This document shows, piece by piece, positions 23,521-34,706 of a DNA stretch of 64,000 nucleotides. The position numbers and the translations under genes were made by a program. Each line of letters starts with the position of its first letter. Positions within the stretch are counted from its first letter, which is position 1. The notes under the pieces are model-generated. The model made no database searches, was not told where the DNA came from, and worked only from the letters and a program-made list of their open reading frames with translations. Source of the stretch: Juglans regia (lineage: Eukaryota > Streptophyta > Magnoliopsida > Fagales > Juglandaceae). The stretch covers positions 15,578,798 through 15,642,797 of the forward strand of contig NC_049914.1 in the NCBI RefSeq assembly GCF_001411555.2, written 5' to 3'.

Positions 23521-24355
23521 TGATAGGAACCAAGGTGGGCCTACTCTTAAAGATCATTTGCAAGTTCCAGATGGGCCAATTACAAGATCAAGGGCCAAGA
23601 AGATCAAGGAAGCAATGCAAGGATTGGTGCAATCCACCTGGGATGAAGCCAGCAAGAGCCCAACACTGAAGATGGGTCTGAAAGAAGAAGAACCAGTTTT
23701 GATCCACTTTATTCAAGCTGTGGAAGACATGACTTAAACATACGGCCTATCGTTATTGGAGGCTTCCAATTTGGTTAAATGATTTATTTTATTAGTTTAG
23801 AATAAGTGGGCTTGAAGATGCTTGGCTCACATGTCTTATTTCTTTTGAACTATGTTTTTGGGAAGGCCTTGTATTTTGGCCAAGGGCTTATTTGGAAAAT
23901 TACATTTTAGGAACTAGGGTTTCATCAATTTACTGTTGGGGTTACTGTAGCCGCGCGTACTGTAGCCGGTACTGTTCATCAAGGGTAATTTTGGGTAAAA
24001 GGGGCATTATTTTGGCTAGGGTTTTGATTAGGTTTGGCTTTAAAAACTCTTTGTAGCCTCATTTGAGAGTTAGACAATATTGAATTTTATTTGTGAGTTG
24101 AGTTTTCTCCTCTTGTTCTTGATTGAACTCTTGAACTTATCAAAGGTAAATCACAACCTTTGTGGCGTTCCTCCTTTGTAATCTGGGTTCTTGAGACGGG
24201 TTCTTCAACGGGTCTAGATTTTAATATAATCTAGGTTCTTGAAACGAGTTCTCATCGGGTCTAGATTCTCCATCCTTGACTTGATTTTGGCTTTCTTGGG
24301 GAGTTTTCAAATTGATTGTGGGTTCAAGGGAATTCATTCCCACGGGTTCATATCA
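23521..24355 (+). repeat. Copy 3 5' LTR (subfamily d, coding U3)
   Basis: 835 bp, TGATAGGAACC to TTCATATCA. Its first ~215 bp duplicate the coding tail of Pol that lies in the 3' LTR, giving a spurious 76-codon frame ending at 23737. Confidence 0.96.
24038..24048 (+). promoter_or_regulatory. TATA-like element in copy 3 LTR
   Basis: CTTTAAAAACT, corresponding to CTTTAAATACT in the other G1 LTRs and lying after the CTGTAGC motifs. Position and A/T content suggest the LTR promoter; no start site can be seen. Confidence 0.45.
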
Positions 24356-24357
24356 TT

Positions 24358-24370
24358 TGGTATTCAGAGC
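24358..24370 (+). other. Copy 3 primer-binding site (extra-T variant)
   Basis: TGGTATTCAGAGC, the iMet PBS with one inserted T, two bases after the 5' LTR. Confidence 0.82.
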
Positions 24371-24625
24371 AAGGTTTCCAATCAGGTCTTATTCTATCTT
24401 TTATTTCTTGCATATTTAATTCTAGGGTGTCATTGTTCTAGGATTGATTACAAAAAAAAAAATAGTGGTGGTTAGTAGGGTTGCTGAAATTCATTGTTCT
24501 AGGGTTTGTGTTGGCTGAAATCTCTTGTTCTAGGGGCTGCCGTATATCATTTGCCCAAGGGTTTTTGAGTTATTGTTAGGGTTTTTCTCAACTGCTTATT
24601 CTTGATTGTGATCAAATCAGTTGGT

Positions 24626-24705
24626 GAAAGGAAAAGAAAAGAAAAGAAAAGAAAAGAAAAGAAAGGAAAAGAAAAAAAAAAATCGTGAAAAAAAAAAAAA
24701 AAATT
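24626..24705 (+). repeat. (AAAAG)n microsatellite and poly-A in copy 3 leader
   Basis: GAAAA repeats and two A runs between PBS and gag, at the conserved leader position. Confidence 0.9.
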
Positions 24706-25105
24706 CGAGATTTTTTTTTTCCTTGATCCTTATCATCAAAGGGGGTGATTCTAGTTGATATCTTGTCTTATTGCTACTGTTTCATTCGTATAATTTTCTT
24801 GATTCACGTGCCATTTTTTTTTCATTCCTTCCGTGTTTCTCTTGTTCTTGTTTCTTGGACTTAATTACTAGTTGGGATAAAACAAGGTTGCTTTGTCTTG
24901 ATTGAGTCAATTAGTTCTTAAAGAACTTGAGTGGGAAAACTCTTGAGGTAAAAGGCAAAGAGAGTGTGAGACTATTATCGAAAAAAGTCAATTAAGAGTG
25001 AAACACGAGTGGAGTGTCATTATTCGAGTGTAAACACGTGAGGGAGTGTGTGAGGTTTACTTTTTTTTTTTTTGCCACTAACTTTCTCTTGTGTAGCGCC
25101 TAATA

Positions 25106-26761
25106 ATGTCTCATCGGAGTAGCGCATCACCAAGGGGGAGAGCAGATAACTCATCCTTTGTGTTGCAAGCCATGCAACAACAGTTTGAGCGGTTAAACTT
25201 GGTGTTGGGTGAAGTGAGGGATAGGATGGATCATCAAGAAGCAGCGATTAGAAATCTACAAGGTAGGAGGGATAGGAGGCGATGTGAGCATAGAGTCGAA
25301 AATCAGTATGAGAATGAAGGAGATGGTGGGGAAGAGGAAGATTTAGCATCTGACGTTGGGTCGGGTAGAAATAGAGGAGTTAGGCATGAAAGAGGACTTG
25401 AGGGGAATCTAAGGGGTCGGGATGGTGTAGATAGAGACCTTGGTAGCATCAAAATGAAAATACCATCTTTCCAAGGTAGAACTGACCCTGAGGTTTATCT
25501 AGAGTGGGAGAAAAAAATAGAGTTGGTGTTTGATTGTCATAATTACTCTGAGGAGAAGAAAGTGAAGTTGGCGGTAATTGAGTTCACTGATTATGCTATT
25601 ATTTGGTGGGATCAATTAGTGACCAATAGGAGAAGGAATTATGAGAGGCCTATAGAGACATGGGGAGAGTTGAAAGCTCTCATGAGGCGGAGATTTGTTC
25701 CTAGCCATTACTATAGAGACCTTTTTCAGAAATTACAAAATCTTACACAGGGGTCTAGGAGTGTGGAGGATTACCATAAGGAGATGGAGGTGGCGATGAT
25801 TCGGGCTAATGTAGAGGAGGACCGAGAGGCCACCATGGCTAGATTTTTGAGTGGGTTGAATAGGGACATAGCCAATGTAATTGAATTGCAGCATTATGTG
25901 GAGATAGAGGACATGGTGCACATGGCTATGAAGGTGGAGAGGCAATTAAAGAGAAAAGGGACAGCAAGGTACACTTCGATTTCTAGCACTACTTGGAAAT
26001 CAAAATGGGATAGGAATGATCCAGCTGAAGCAAAGAGAAAGACCGAACCACCTAAGGGAAAAGATGAGGGAACTAGCAACAAACCCAAGGTAGAATCCCA
26101 ACCTTCACGGAATAGAGATATCAAATGTTTTAAGTGTTTGGGTTCAGGGCACATTGCTTCTCAATGTCCAAATAGGAGGGTGATGATTATGCGTGACAAT
26201 GGGGAGGTGATGACTGAGAGTGAAGATGATAGTGATGAGGTGCCCGAGTTGGATGATGCTAGTGATGATGATGGAGTGGTATACCCTGTGACAGGTGAGT
26301 CTCTTGTTGCCAGGCGTGCTCTTAATGCACACATTAAGGTGGATGATGCAGAGCAACAGAGAGAGAACATTTTCCATACTAGATGCCATGTCAACAATAA
26401 GGTATGTAGTATGATCATTGATGGAGGGAGTTGTACTAATGTGGCTAGCACTACTTTGGTTGAGAAATTGAATTTACCAACCTTAAAACACTCTAGACCA
26501 TACAAATTGCAGTGGTTGAATGATTGTGGAGAGGTTAGGGTGGATAAACAAGTGTTAGTTACTTTTTCTATTGGGAAGTATCAAGATGAGGTGCTTTGTG
26601 ATGTTGTGCCTATGCATGCGGGCCATATTTTGTTGGGGAGGCCGTGGCAGTATGATAGGAGAGTGACACATGATGGGTTCAAGAACATGTACAGCTTTGA
26701 AAAGGAGGGCAAAACAATTAAACTTGCTCCTTTAACTCCAAGCCAGGTCTATGAGGACTAA
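25106..26761 (+). CDS. gag: Gag-protease region of copy 3
   Basis: 551 codons from ATG 25106 (MSHRSSAS) to TAA 26759-26761. Gag should form the virus-like particle and package RNA; the protease should cut the polyprotein. Residues ~115-285 match the plant gypsy capsid domain ([40 protein letters not shown]). A CCHC zinc knuckle lies at C341, C344, H349 and C354. The protease-like domain has IIDGGSCTN with the catalytic Asp at 439. The start is preceded by an acceptor-like CTCTTGTGTAG. Pol continues in the same frame straight after the stop. Sister copies have CAA (Gln) at the stop codon, so TAA looks like a C-to-T nonsense change; regulated readthrough cannot be excluded. Lineage resembles CRM-type chromoviruses by memory only. 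Confidence 0.92.
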   Translation: MSHRSSASPRGRADNSSFVLQAMQQQFERLNLVLGEVRDRMDHQEAAIRNLQGRRDRRRCEHRVENQYENEGDGGEEEDLASDVGSGRNRGVRHERGLEGNLRGRDGVDRDLGSIKMKIPSFQGRTDPEVYLEWEKKIELVFDCHNYSEEKKVKLAVIEFTDYAIIWWDQLVTNRRRNYERPIETWGELKALMRRRFVPSHYYRDLFQKLQNLTQGSRSVEDYHKEMEVAMIRANVEEDREATMARFLSGLNRDIANVIELQHYVEIEDMVHMAMKVERQLKRKGTARYTSISSTTWKSKWDRNDPAEAKRKTEPPKGKDEGTSNKPKVESQPSRNRDIKCFKCLGSGHIASQCPNRRVMIMRDNGEVMTESEDDSDEVPELDDASDDDGVVYPVTGESLVARRALNAHIKVDDAEQQRENIFHTRCHVNNKVCSMIIDGGSCTNVASTTLVEKLNLPTLKHSRPYKLQWLNDCGEVRVDKQVLVTFSIGKYQDEVLCDVVPMHAGHILLGRPWQYDRRVTHDGFKNMYSFEKEGKTIKLAPLTPSQVYED

Positions 26762-29700
26762 TTGAAATTGAAAAGTGAGGTTGCTCAAAAAAAAAAGAGT
26801 GAAAATGAGAGTGATCAAAAAAGGAAGAGTGAAAAAGAGATTGAGCAAAAAAGAAAGAGTGAGAGTGAATATGAGCATAAAAGAAAGAGTGAGAAAGAAA
26901 GTAGAGAGGTGGCTGAGAGTAAAGAAAAAATAGTGGAGCCACGAGAGAAAAAAGAAAGAGAGTCTTCTGAGAGAAAAGGAAAGGCAAAAGTGAGTTTCTA
27001 TGCAAGAGAGAGTGAGGTTAAGAGGGCTTTCTTCGCAGATCGCCCTATGATTTTTCTTGTCTATAAAGAGTCTTATCTTACTCTTGATGAAACTAACCAG
27101 TCTCTTCCTAGTTTGGCTGTTTCTTTGTTGCAGGAGTTTGAGGATGTATTCCCGGAGGAGATGCCAAATGAGTTGCCACCCATTAGAGGCATTGAGCACC
27201 AGATTGATTTTGTGCCCGGGGCTGCTATTCCAAACCGACCAGCCTATAGGAGTAATCCAGAGGAGACAAAGGAGCTTCAGAGGCAAGTTGAGGATTTGAT
27301 GAGCAAGGGGTACGTGAGGGAAAGCATGAGCCCTTGTGCAGTACCAGTGCTACTAGTGCCAAAGAAGGATGGGACGTGGAGGATGTGCATTGATTGCAGG
27401 GCGGTCAACAATATCACGGTAAAGTATCGCCATCCCATTCCTAGATTGGATGATATGCTTGATGAATTGCATGGTTCATGTATTTTCAGTAAAATTGATC
27501 TTAAAAGTGGGTACCATCAAATTAGAATGAAAGAGGGTGATGAATGGAAAACTGCTTTTAAGACTAAGTATGGGCTTTATGAATGGTTGGTTATGCCATT
27601 TGGACTTACAAATGCGCCCAGTACTTTCATGAGATTAATGAACCATGTCCTACGTGCATTCATAGGCAAGTTTGTGGTTGTGTACTTTGATGATATCTTA
27701 GTGTACAGCAAGAACTTAAATGAACATATTGAGCATTTGAGATATGTGTTTGATGTGTTGAGATGTGAAAAGTTGTATGCTAATTTCAAGAAATGTGCCT
27801 TTTGCATGGAAAAAGTTGTTTTTCTTGGTTACGTTGTTAGTACAAAGGGTATTGAGGTGGATGAAGAGAAAGTCAAGGCCATCAAGGAGTGGCCAACGCC
27901 AAAAAGCATCACTGAGGTAAGAAGCTTTCATGGGCTAGCTAGCTTTTATCGGCGTTTTGTTAAAGACTTCAGCACCATTGCTGCACCACTCACTGAGGTA
28001 ATTAAAAAGAATGTTGGGTTTCATTGGGGGGCTAATCAAGAGAATGCTTTTGCCACTATTAAAGAAAGGTTGTGCTCTGCACCTGTGTTAGCATTACCTG
28101 ATTTTAACAAAGCTTTTGAGATTGAATGTGATGCCTCAGGAATAGGGATTGGAGCCGTTTTGATGCAGGATAGGCGGCCCATAGCCTTCTTCAGTGAAAA
28201 GTTAAGTGGGGCATCCCTGAAGTACCCTACTTATGACAAAGAGCTTTATGCTCTTGTTCGTGCATTAGAGACTTGGCAGCACTACCTATGGCCAAGGGAA
28301 TTTGTGATCCACACCGATCATGAATCATTGAAGCATCTCAAGGGTCAAGGTAAGTTGAATAAAAGGCATGCTAGATGGATGGAATACATTGAGACCTTTC
28401 CCTATGTCATCCGTTACAAGCAAGGTAAGGAGAACATTGTTGCTGATGCTCTATCCCGGAGGTATGTACTTCTTACTTCTATGAGTGCCAAAATGCTTGG
28501 GTTTGAATACGTGAAAGACATGTATGCCGATGATGCTGATTTTTCAAATGTGTATGTGGCATGTGATAAGGCGGCATTTGGTAAGTTTTACAAGCATGAT
28601 GGTTATTTGTTTAAAGAAAGCAAACTTTGTCTGCCAAATTGTTCTATGCGTGAGTTATTGGTGCGTGAGGCACATGGTGGGGGGTTAATGGGACACTTTG
28701 GTGTCAAGAAAACTTTAGACATTTTGCATGAACATTTCTTTTGGCCTAAGATGAAGAGAGATGTTAACCGTATTTGTGGAAGGTGCATTACATGTAGAAA
28801 GGCCAAATCTAAGGTTTTGCCACATGGGTTGTATACACCCTTACCCGTTCCTAGTGAGCCATGGGTCGACATATCTATGGACTTTGTTTTGGGGCTGCCT
28901 AGGACCAAAAGGGGTAGAGATTCTATTTTTGTTGTTGTTGATAGATTCAGTAAGATGGCACATTTCATTCCATGCCATAAAACAGATGATGCAACAAATA
29001 TAGCTGACTTGTTTTTCAGGGAGATAGTGCGACTCCATGGTGTACCTAGGAGTATTGTTTCTGATAGGGATGTTAAATTCCTTAGCTACTTTTGGAAGGT
29101 GTTGTGGGGGAAATTGGGTACTAAGCTCTTATTTTCCACTACTTGTCATCCACAGACTGATGGTCAGACTGAAGTAGTTAATAGGACTTTAACTCAGCTT
29201 TTACGCACTGTTGTTCATAAGAATTTAAAAACTTGGGAGGATTGTTTGCCATTTATAGAGTTTGCATATAATAGGACGATGCATACTACTACTTCATACT
29301 CTCCTTTTGAAATTGTTTATGGATTTAATCCACTTACTCCTTTGGATTTGATGCCTTTACCTGTTGATGACAGGAGTAGTTTGGATGGACAAAAGAAGGC
29401 GGAGTTGGTGAAGTCACTTCATGAGAGGGTACGGCTTCAAATTGCCCAAAAGAATGAAAGGGTTGCTTCCCAAGCCAATAAAGGACGAAGGCGTGTCATC
29501 TTTGAACCAGGAGATTGGGTTTGGGTTCACATGCGCAAAGAAAGATTCCCAGCCCATAGAAGGACAAAGTTGCATCCTCGAGGAGATGGACCTTTTCAAA
29601 TTCTTGAGAAAATTAATGACAATGCATATAAAGTCGATCTTCCAGGTGAGTATAAAGTTTCTGCAACTTTCAATGTTTCTGATCTTTCTCCTTTTGATGT

Positions 29701-29959
29701 AGGTGAAGATTCGAGGTCGAATCCTTTTGAGGAGAGGGGGAATGATAGGAACCAAGGTGGGCCTACTCTTAAAGATCCTTTGCAAGTTCCAGATGGGCCA
29801 ATTACAAGATCAAGGGCCAAGAAGATCAAGGAAGCAATGCAAGGATTGGTGCAATCCACCTGGGATGAAGCCAGCAAGAGCCCAACACTGAAGATGGGTC
29901 TGAAAGAAGAAGAACCAGTTTTGATCCACTTTATTCAAGCTGTGGAAGACATGACTTAA
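26762..29959 (+). CDS. pol: Pol of copy 3: reverse transcriptase, RNase H, integrase
   Basis: 1065 open codons, in frame with Gag after one TAA; there is no separate ATG at the start. Order: a Lys/Glu/Ser-rich linker (1-80), reverse transcriptase with D246 and YFDD at 308-311, RNase H with D457, E494, D519 and D562, integrase zinc ligands H638, H645, C675 and C678, integrase core D707, D768 and E804, and a GPF motif at 943-945. I see no chromodomain. The last ~71 codons lie inside the 3' LTR and contain [10 protein letters not shown]. All catalytic residues I looked for are present, so only the upstream TAA is an obvious defect. The product would copy element RNA into DNA and integrate it, and could act on the non-autonomous copies that share its LTR ends. 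Confidence 0.94.
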   Translation: MKLKSEVAQKKKSENESDQKRKSEKEIEQKRKSESEYEHKRKSEKESREVAESKEKIVEPREKKERESSERKGKAKVSFYARESEVKRAFFADRPMIFLVYKESYLTLDETNQSLPSLAVSLLQEFEDVFPEEMPNELPPIRGIEHQIDFVPGAAIPNRPAYRSNPEETKELQRQVEDLMSKGYVRESMSPCAVPVLLVPKKDGTWRMCIDCRAVNNITVKYRHPIPRLDDMLDELHGSCIFSKIDLKSGYHQIRMKEGDEWKTAFKTKYGLYEWLVMPFGLTNAPSTFMRLMNHVLRAFIGKFVVVYFDDILVYSKNLNEHIEHLRYVFDVLRCEKLYANFKKCAFCMEKVVFLGYVVSTKGIEVDEEKVKAIKEWPTPKSITEVRSFHGLASFYRRFVKDFSTIAAPLTEVIKKNVGFHWGANQENAFATIKERLCSAPVLALPDFNKAFEIECDASGIGIGAVLMQDRRPIAFFSEKLSGASLKYPTYDKELYALVRALETWQHYLWPREFVIHTDHESLKHLKGQGKLNKRHARWMEYIETFPYVIRYKQGKENIVADALSRRYVLLTSMSAKMLGFEYVKDMYADDADFSNVYVACDKAAFGKFYKHDGYLFKESKLCLPNCSMRELLVREAHGGGLMGHFGVKKTLDILHEHFFWPKMKRDVNRICGRCITCRKAKSKVLPHGLYTPLPVPSEPWVDISMDFVLGLPRTKRGRDSIFVVVDRFSKMAHFIPCHKTDDATNIADLFFREIVRLHGVPRSIVSDRDVKFLSYFWKVLWGKLGTKLLFSTTCHPQTDGQTEVVNRTLTQLLRTVVHKNLKTWEDCLPFIEFAYNRTMHTTTSYSPFEIVYGFNPLTPLDLMPLPVDDRSSLDGQKKAELVKSLHERVRLQIAQKNERVASQANKGRRRVIFEPGDWVWVHMRKERFPAHRRTKLHPRGDGPFQILEKINDNAYKVDLPGEYKVSATFNVSDLSPFDVGEDSRSNPFEERGNDRNQGGPTLKDPLQVPDGPITRSRAKKIKEAMQGLVQSTWDEASKSPTLKMGLKEEEPVLIHFIQAVEDMT
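29729..29742 (+). other. Copy 3 polypurine tract
   Basis: GAGGAGAGGGGGAA immediately before the 3' LTR, the expected plus-strand primer. The same tract precedes other G1 3' LTRs. Confidence 0.93.
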
Positions 29960-30575
29960 ACATACGGCCTATCGTTATTGGAGGCTTCCAATTTGGTTAA
30001 ATGATTTATTTTATTAGTTTAGAATAAGTGGGCTTGAAGATGCTTGGCTCACATGTCTTATTTCTTTTGAACTATGTTTTTGGGAAGGCCTTGTATTTTG
30101 GCCAAGGGCTTATTTGGAAAATTACATTTTAGGAACTAGGGTTTCATCAATTTACTGTTGGGGTTACTGTAGCCGCGCGTACTGTAGCCGGTACTGTTCA
30201 TCAAGGGTAATTTTGGGTAAAAGGGGCATTATTTTGGCTAGGGTTTTGATTAGGTTTGGCTTTAAAAACTCTTTGTAGCCTCATTTGAGAGTTAGACAAT
30301 ATTGAATTTTATTTGTGAGTTGAGTTTTCTCCTCTTGTTCTTGATTGAACTCTTGAACTTATCAAAGGTAAATCACAACCTTTGTGGCGTTCCTCCTTTG
30401 TAATCTGGGTTCTTGAGACGGGTTCTTCAACGGGTCTAGATTTTAATATAATCTAGGTTCTTGAAACGAGTTCTCATCGGGTCTAGATTCTCCATCCTTG
30501 ACTTGATTTTGGCTTTCTTGGGGAGTTTTCAAATTGATTGTGGGTTCAAGGGAATTCATTCCCACGGGTTCATAT
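29743..30575 (+). repeat. Copy 3 3' LTR
   Basis: One difference from the 5' LTR by eye (29778 versus 23556), apart from the lost terminal bases. It encodes the Pol C-terminal tail until TAA at 29957-29959. Confidence 0.95.
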
Positions 30576-30877
30576 TCAAATCTCAACAATTTCGCATCTA
30601 AAATGAAGACAAGGACATACCTTCTTGCTAAAGCATCAACCACAAAATTTTTCAAACCTTGTGTGTATTTGAATACACGAGGAAAAATCTCAATACAATC
30701 CTCCCGCTTAGTATGCATTCTAGTCAACAACTTACCTTGTCCCTTTAAGTGTGTCAATGACTCTTGTTTTTTCAAGAAGGTCGATTAAGAATTGTCTCAC
30801 CTGGCACAAAATCAATGTAGTACTCTATCTCTCTAATAGGTGGCAATCCACAAAAAACACCACTAGGAAACATGACC
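30576..30877 (-). pseudogene. Copy 2 fragment: RNase H end and linker junction
   Basis: Minus-strand fragment of copy 2 lying between copies 3 and 4. It encodes SLTHLKGQG, REDCIEIFPRVFKY and VVDALARRYVLVF, the tail of RNase H as found in all non-autonomous copies, after the PNRP-type junction that replaced reverse transcriptase. A frame break lies near 30776. It continues at 50280 beyond copy 4. Confidence 0.85.
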
Positions 30878-31587
30878 TGATGGGAACCAAGGTGGGCCTA
30901 GTTTTAAAGATATGTTGCATGTTCCAGATTGGCCAAATACAAGTCCAAGAGCTTAAATGATGAAGATTCAGCTTTGATTCATTTGATGAACTATGGGAAG
31001 GGCAACAACAAGACTTAAAGGCTTTGGGCACTTGAAGGCTTTCAACTTATTTAATTCATTTAAAGCACTTATTTTATTAGTTTCAAATAATTGGGTTTAT
31101 TATGGGAAACACTTAAGGGGGCCTATGCAAGGGTATGTTGGGAAAGTTATTATTTTATTGAACTAGGGTTAGGGTTACTGTAGCCGAGTTACTGTAGCGA
31201 GGCACTATTCATCCAGGGGCACTTTTGGAAGATGGGGGTTTATTTTGGCTAGGGTTTCATTAGGTTTTCCTTTAAATACTCTATGTAGCCTCATTCTAAT
31301 CAGATAATGAAATTTATGAATTTATTCATTGTGAGTTGAGTTTTACTCCTCTTGTTCTTAATTGAACTTTTGAACTTATCAAAGGTAAATCACAACCTTT
31401 GTGGCGTTCCTCCTTTGTAATCTGGGTTCTTGAGACGGGTTCTTCAACGGGTCTAGATTTTAATATAATCTAGGTTCTTGAAACGAGTTCTCATCGGGTC
31501 TAGGTTCTCCATCCATTGACTTGATTTAGGCTTTCTTGGGGAGTTTTCAAATTGACTGTGGGTTCAAGGGATTTCAGGTTCATATCA
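30878..31587 (+). repeat. Copy 4 5' LTR
   Basis: 710-bp subfamily b LTR that lacks CATTCCCGCGG near its right end compared with other copies. Confidence 0.95.
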
Positions 31588-31589
31588 TT

Positions 31590-31602
31590 TGGTATCAGAG
31601 CC
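31590..31602 (+). other. Copy 4 primer-binding site
   Basis: TGGTATCAGAGCC, an exact iMet PBS without the extra T. Confidence 0.9.
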
Positions 31603-31923
31603 AGGTTTCCAATCAGGTCCGATTCTATCTTTTAATTTTAGCATCCTTAAATTTAATTCTAGGGCTTCATTGTTCTAGGGTTGCCAAAAAAAAAAAAAAA
31701 TTTAAAACAAAAAGTAGGCTGCCGAAATTCTTAGAGTTTTGGGTTTGGCTGAAATTTGCATCACTTAGGGTTTCAAAATTCTAGGGTTTCCTGCATCTCT
31801 AAGTTTTTCAATTGCTTGGAGTGTCGTTCCATTGATTCTCTTCTATTTCATTGTCCATGTTTGTGTGTTTGAATTCAATTGGTTGGTTTTCACTATTGAA
31901 TATTGCTGTTTGTGGATGAATTA

Positions 31924-32011
31924 GAGAAAAGAAAAGAAAGGAAAAGAAAAGAAAAGAAAAGAAAGGAAAGGAAAAGAAAAGAAAAGAAAAAAAAAATTCC
32001 AAAAAAAAAAA
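31924..32011 (+). repeat. (AAAAG)n microsatellite in copy 4 leader
   Basis: GAAAA/GGAAA repeats and A runs at the conserved leader position. Confidence 0.9.
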
Positions 32012-32475
32012 AGAAGAAGAAGAAGATGAAGAAAAGAGAAGGTAGCATATTCAAAGTTGCTACATAGTTACAACAAAGAGAAAGAAAGAAAGTTGTTGAT
32101 TTAAACCTTATGATCAAAGGGGCTGCTGCATACATCACTGAAGTTGGTATCTTGTCTTATTCTTACTCTTTCATTCGTATAACTTGATTGATTCTTGTGT
32201 CATTTTTATTCCTTCATGTTTCTCTTGTTCTTGTTTCCTAGATCTAATTAGAAGTTGGGATAAAACAAGGTTGCCTTGTCTTGATTGAGTTCATTTAGTT
32301 CTGAAAGAACTTGAGTGGGAAAGCTCTTGAGGTAAAAGGCAAGAGAGTGTGAGACTATTATTGGGAAAATGCCAATTAAGAGTGAAACACGAGTGGAGTG
32401 CCATTATTTGAGTGCAAACACGTAAGGGAGTGTGTGAGGTTTTCCACTAACTTTCTTTTTGTGCAGCACATTATA

Positions 32476-33971
32476 ATGTCTCATCAGAGTAGCTCATCAC
32501 TAAGAGGGAGAGAATATAACTCATCCATTGTGTTGCAAGCCATGCAACAACAGTTTGAGCAGTTGAACTTGGTGTTGAGTGAAGTGAGGGATAGCATGGA
32601 TAATCAAGAAGCAATGATTAGAAATTTGCAAGGTGAGAGAGATAGGAGGCGACGTGAGCCTAGAATTGAGAATGGGTATAAGAATGGAGAGTTTGGTGAG
32701 GATGAAGAAGGTTTAACATCTGAAGTTAGATTGGGTGAACATAGAGGAGTTAGGCATGGAAGAAGCCTTAAGGCAAACTCTGGGGGTCGAGATGGAGTAG
32801 ATAAGAACCTTGGGGGGATCAAAATGAAAATACCATCATTCCACTATAGAACTGACCCCTGAAGTTTATTTAGAGTGGGAGAAAAGAATAGAGTTGGTGT
32901 TTGATTGTCATAATTACTCTACGGAAAAGAAGGTGAAGTTGGCTGTAATTGAGTTCACTGATTATGCGATTATTTGGTGGGATCAATTAGTATCCAATAG
33001 GAGGAGGAATCTTGAAAGGCCTGTAGAAACATGGAGAGAGTTGAAAGCTATCATGAGGCGGAGATTTGTACCTAGCCACAACTATAGTGACCTCTACCAA
33101 AAACTACAAAATCTTTCACAGGGGTCTAGGAGTGTAGAGGATTACCATAAGGAGATGGAGTTGGTTATGATTCGGGCTAATGTAGTGGAGGATCGGGAGG
33201 CCACAATTAAAAGATTTTTGAGTGGGTTGAATAGGGAGATAGCCAATGTAGTTAAGTTACAACATTATGTGGAGGTAGAGGATATGGTGCACATGGCTTT
33301 GAAGGTGGAGAGGCGGCTAAAAGGAAAGGGTACATCAAGGTATACTTCGGTTTCTAGTACTCATTGGAAACCAAAGTGGGACAAAAATGATCAAGTTGTT
33401 ACAATGGGAAAGACCGAACCACCTAAGAGAAAAGATTTGGGTGAGGCTGAAACCTCAAGAAAAAAAAGAGAATGAGTTGAAAAACAATTTTGAGCCCGAG
33501 AGTGCAAAACAAGAGAAGAGTGAAAGAAAAAGAGAGAGTGAAAAAAACAAAGAGAATGAGGCCAAAACATCAAAAGAAAGAGTGAGTGAAAAAGAAAATA
33601 GAGAGCTGGTTGAGAGTCAAGAAAAAAGAGATGAGCCATAAGAGGAAAAAGAAAGAAAGATTGCAGAGAGAAATAGAAAGACAAAAGTGAGTTTTTATGC
33701 TAAGGCAAACTTTTATAATAACGAATTTAACGACTCTTTGCCTAGTGTTGTTGTTTCTTTCCTGCAGGGATATGAGGTCGTGATTACTAGCGGTGTGTTT
33801 AGTGGATTGCCACTTATTAGGGAGATAGAGCACTACATTGATTTTGTGCCAAGTGCGACAATTCCTAACCAACCTTTCTTGGAAGAACATGAGTTCTTGA
33901 CACACTTAAAGGGACAAGGTAAGTTGTCGACTAGAATGCGTGCTAAGCGGGAAGATAGTATTGAAACTTTT
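32476..33971 (+). pseudogene. gag: Copy 4 Gag capsid and linker, broken
   Basis: Starts at ATG 32476 (MSHQSSSSLRGRE). The capsid-type Gag domain is present ([28 protein letters not shown]), but one extra C at about 32857 (GACCCCTGAAG) shifts the frame. It resumes at about 32894-33475, then the Lys/Glu/Ser-rich linker changes frame again and meets a CAA-to-TAA stop at 33639. No zinc knuckle or protease follows, as in other capsid-type derivatives. The sequence runs on into the reverse-transcriptase deletion junction and is interrupted by copy 5 after TTGAAACTTTT. Confidence 0.88.
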
Positions 33972-34691
33972 TTATGGGAACCATGATGGGCCTAGTCTTA
34001 AAGATCACGGAGACAATGCAAGGATTGATGCAATCCACTTGGGATGAGTTTAGCAAGAGCCCAACATTCAAGATGGGGCTTGAAGGATGAAGATCCAATT
34101 TTGATTCATTTGATCAGCTATGGAAGATGGCAACAACAAGACTTAAAGGCTTTGGGCTCTTGAACGGTTTTATTATGGGAAGCACTTAAGGGGGCCTATG
34201 CAAGGGCATGTTGGGAAAGTTATTATTTTATTGAACTAGGGTTAGGGTTACTGTAGCCGAGTTACTGTAGCGCGGCACTGTAGCCGAGGCACTGTTCATC
34301 TAGGGGCACTTTTGGAAGATGGGGGTTTATTTTAGCTAGGGTTTCATTAGGTTTTGCTTTAAATACTCTATGTAGCCTCATTCTAATCAGATTATGAAGT
34401 TTATGAAATTTGATGAATTTATTCATTGTGAGTTGAGTTTTACTCCTCTTGTTCTTAATTAAACTTTTGAACTTATCAAAGGTAGATCACAACCTTTGTG
34501 GCGTTCCTCCTTGTAATCTGGGTTCTTCAGACGGGTTCTTCAAGGGGTCTAGATTTTAATATAATCTAGGTTCTTGAAACGAGTTTTCATCGGGTCTAGG
34601 TTCTCCATCCATTGACTTGATTTTGGCTTTCTTGGGGAGTTTTCAAATTGATTGTGGGTTCAAGGGATTTCATTCCCGCGGGTTCATATCA
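33972..34691 (+). repeat. Copy 5 5' LTR (subfamily c)
   Basis: Starts TTATGGGAACC (mutated TG end). Subfamily c lacks about 33 bp after AAAGATCA relative to subfamily a. Confidence 0.93.
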
Positions 34692-34693
34692 TT

Positions 34694-34706
34694 TGGTATC
34701 AGAGCC
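34694..34706 (+). other. Copy 5 primer-binding site
   Basis: TGGTATCAGAGCC, an exact iMet PBS. Confidence 0.9.

Larger units (their letters stand above)
23521..30575 (+). mobile_element. G1 copy 3: near-autonomous Ty3/gypsy element
   Basis: Full-length element with LTRs at 23521-24355 and 29743-30575 that differ at a single base by eye, a PBS, a leader, Gag-protease and Pol reading frames and a polypurine tract. It is the only copy here with complete reverse transcriptase, RNase H and integrase. No target duplication flanks it (CCAAT on the left, TCAAA on the right). The 3' LTR ends CATAT and runs into host sequence at a TCATAT overlap, so its last bases were lost. The flanking copy 2 sequence does not join up: several hundred bases are missing there. 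Confidence 0.95.

Noticed and set aside
29640..29742. Chromodomain at the end of integrase
   Set aside because: After the GPF motif the sequence goes through NVSDLSPF directly to the PPT and LTR tail; the aromatic pattern of a chromodomain is not visible.
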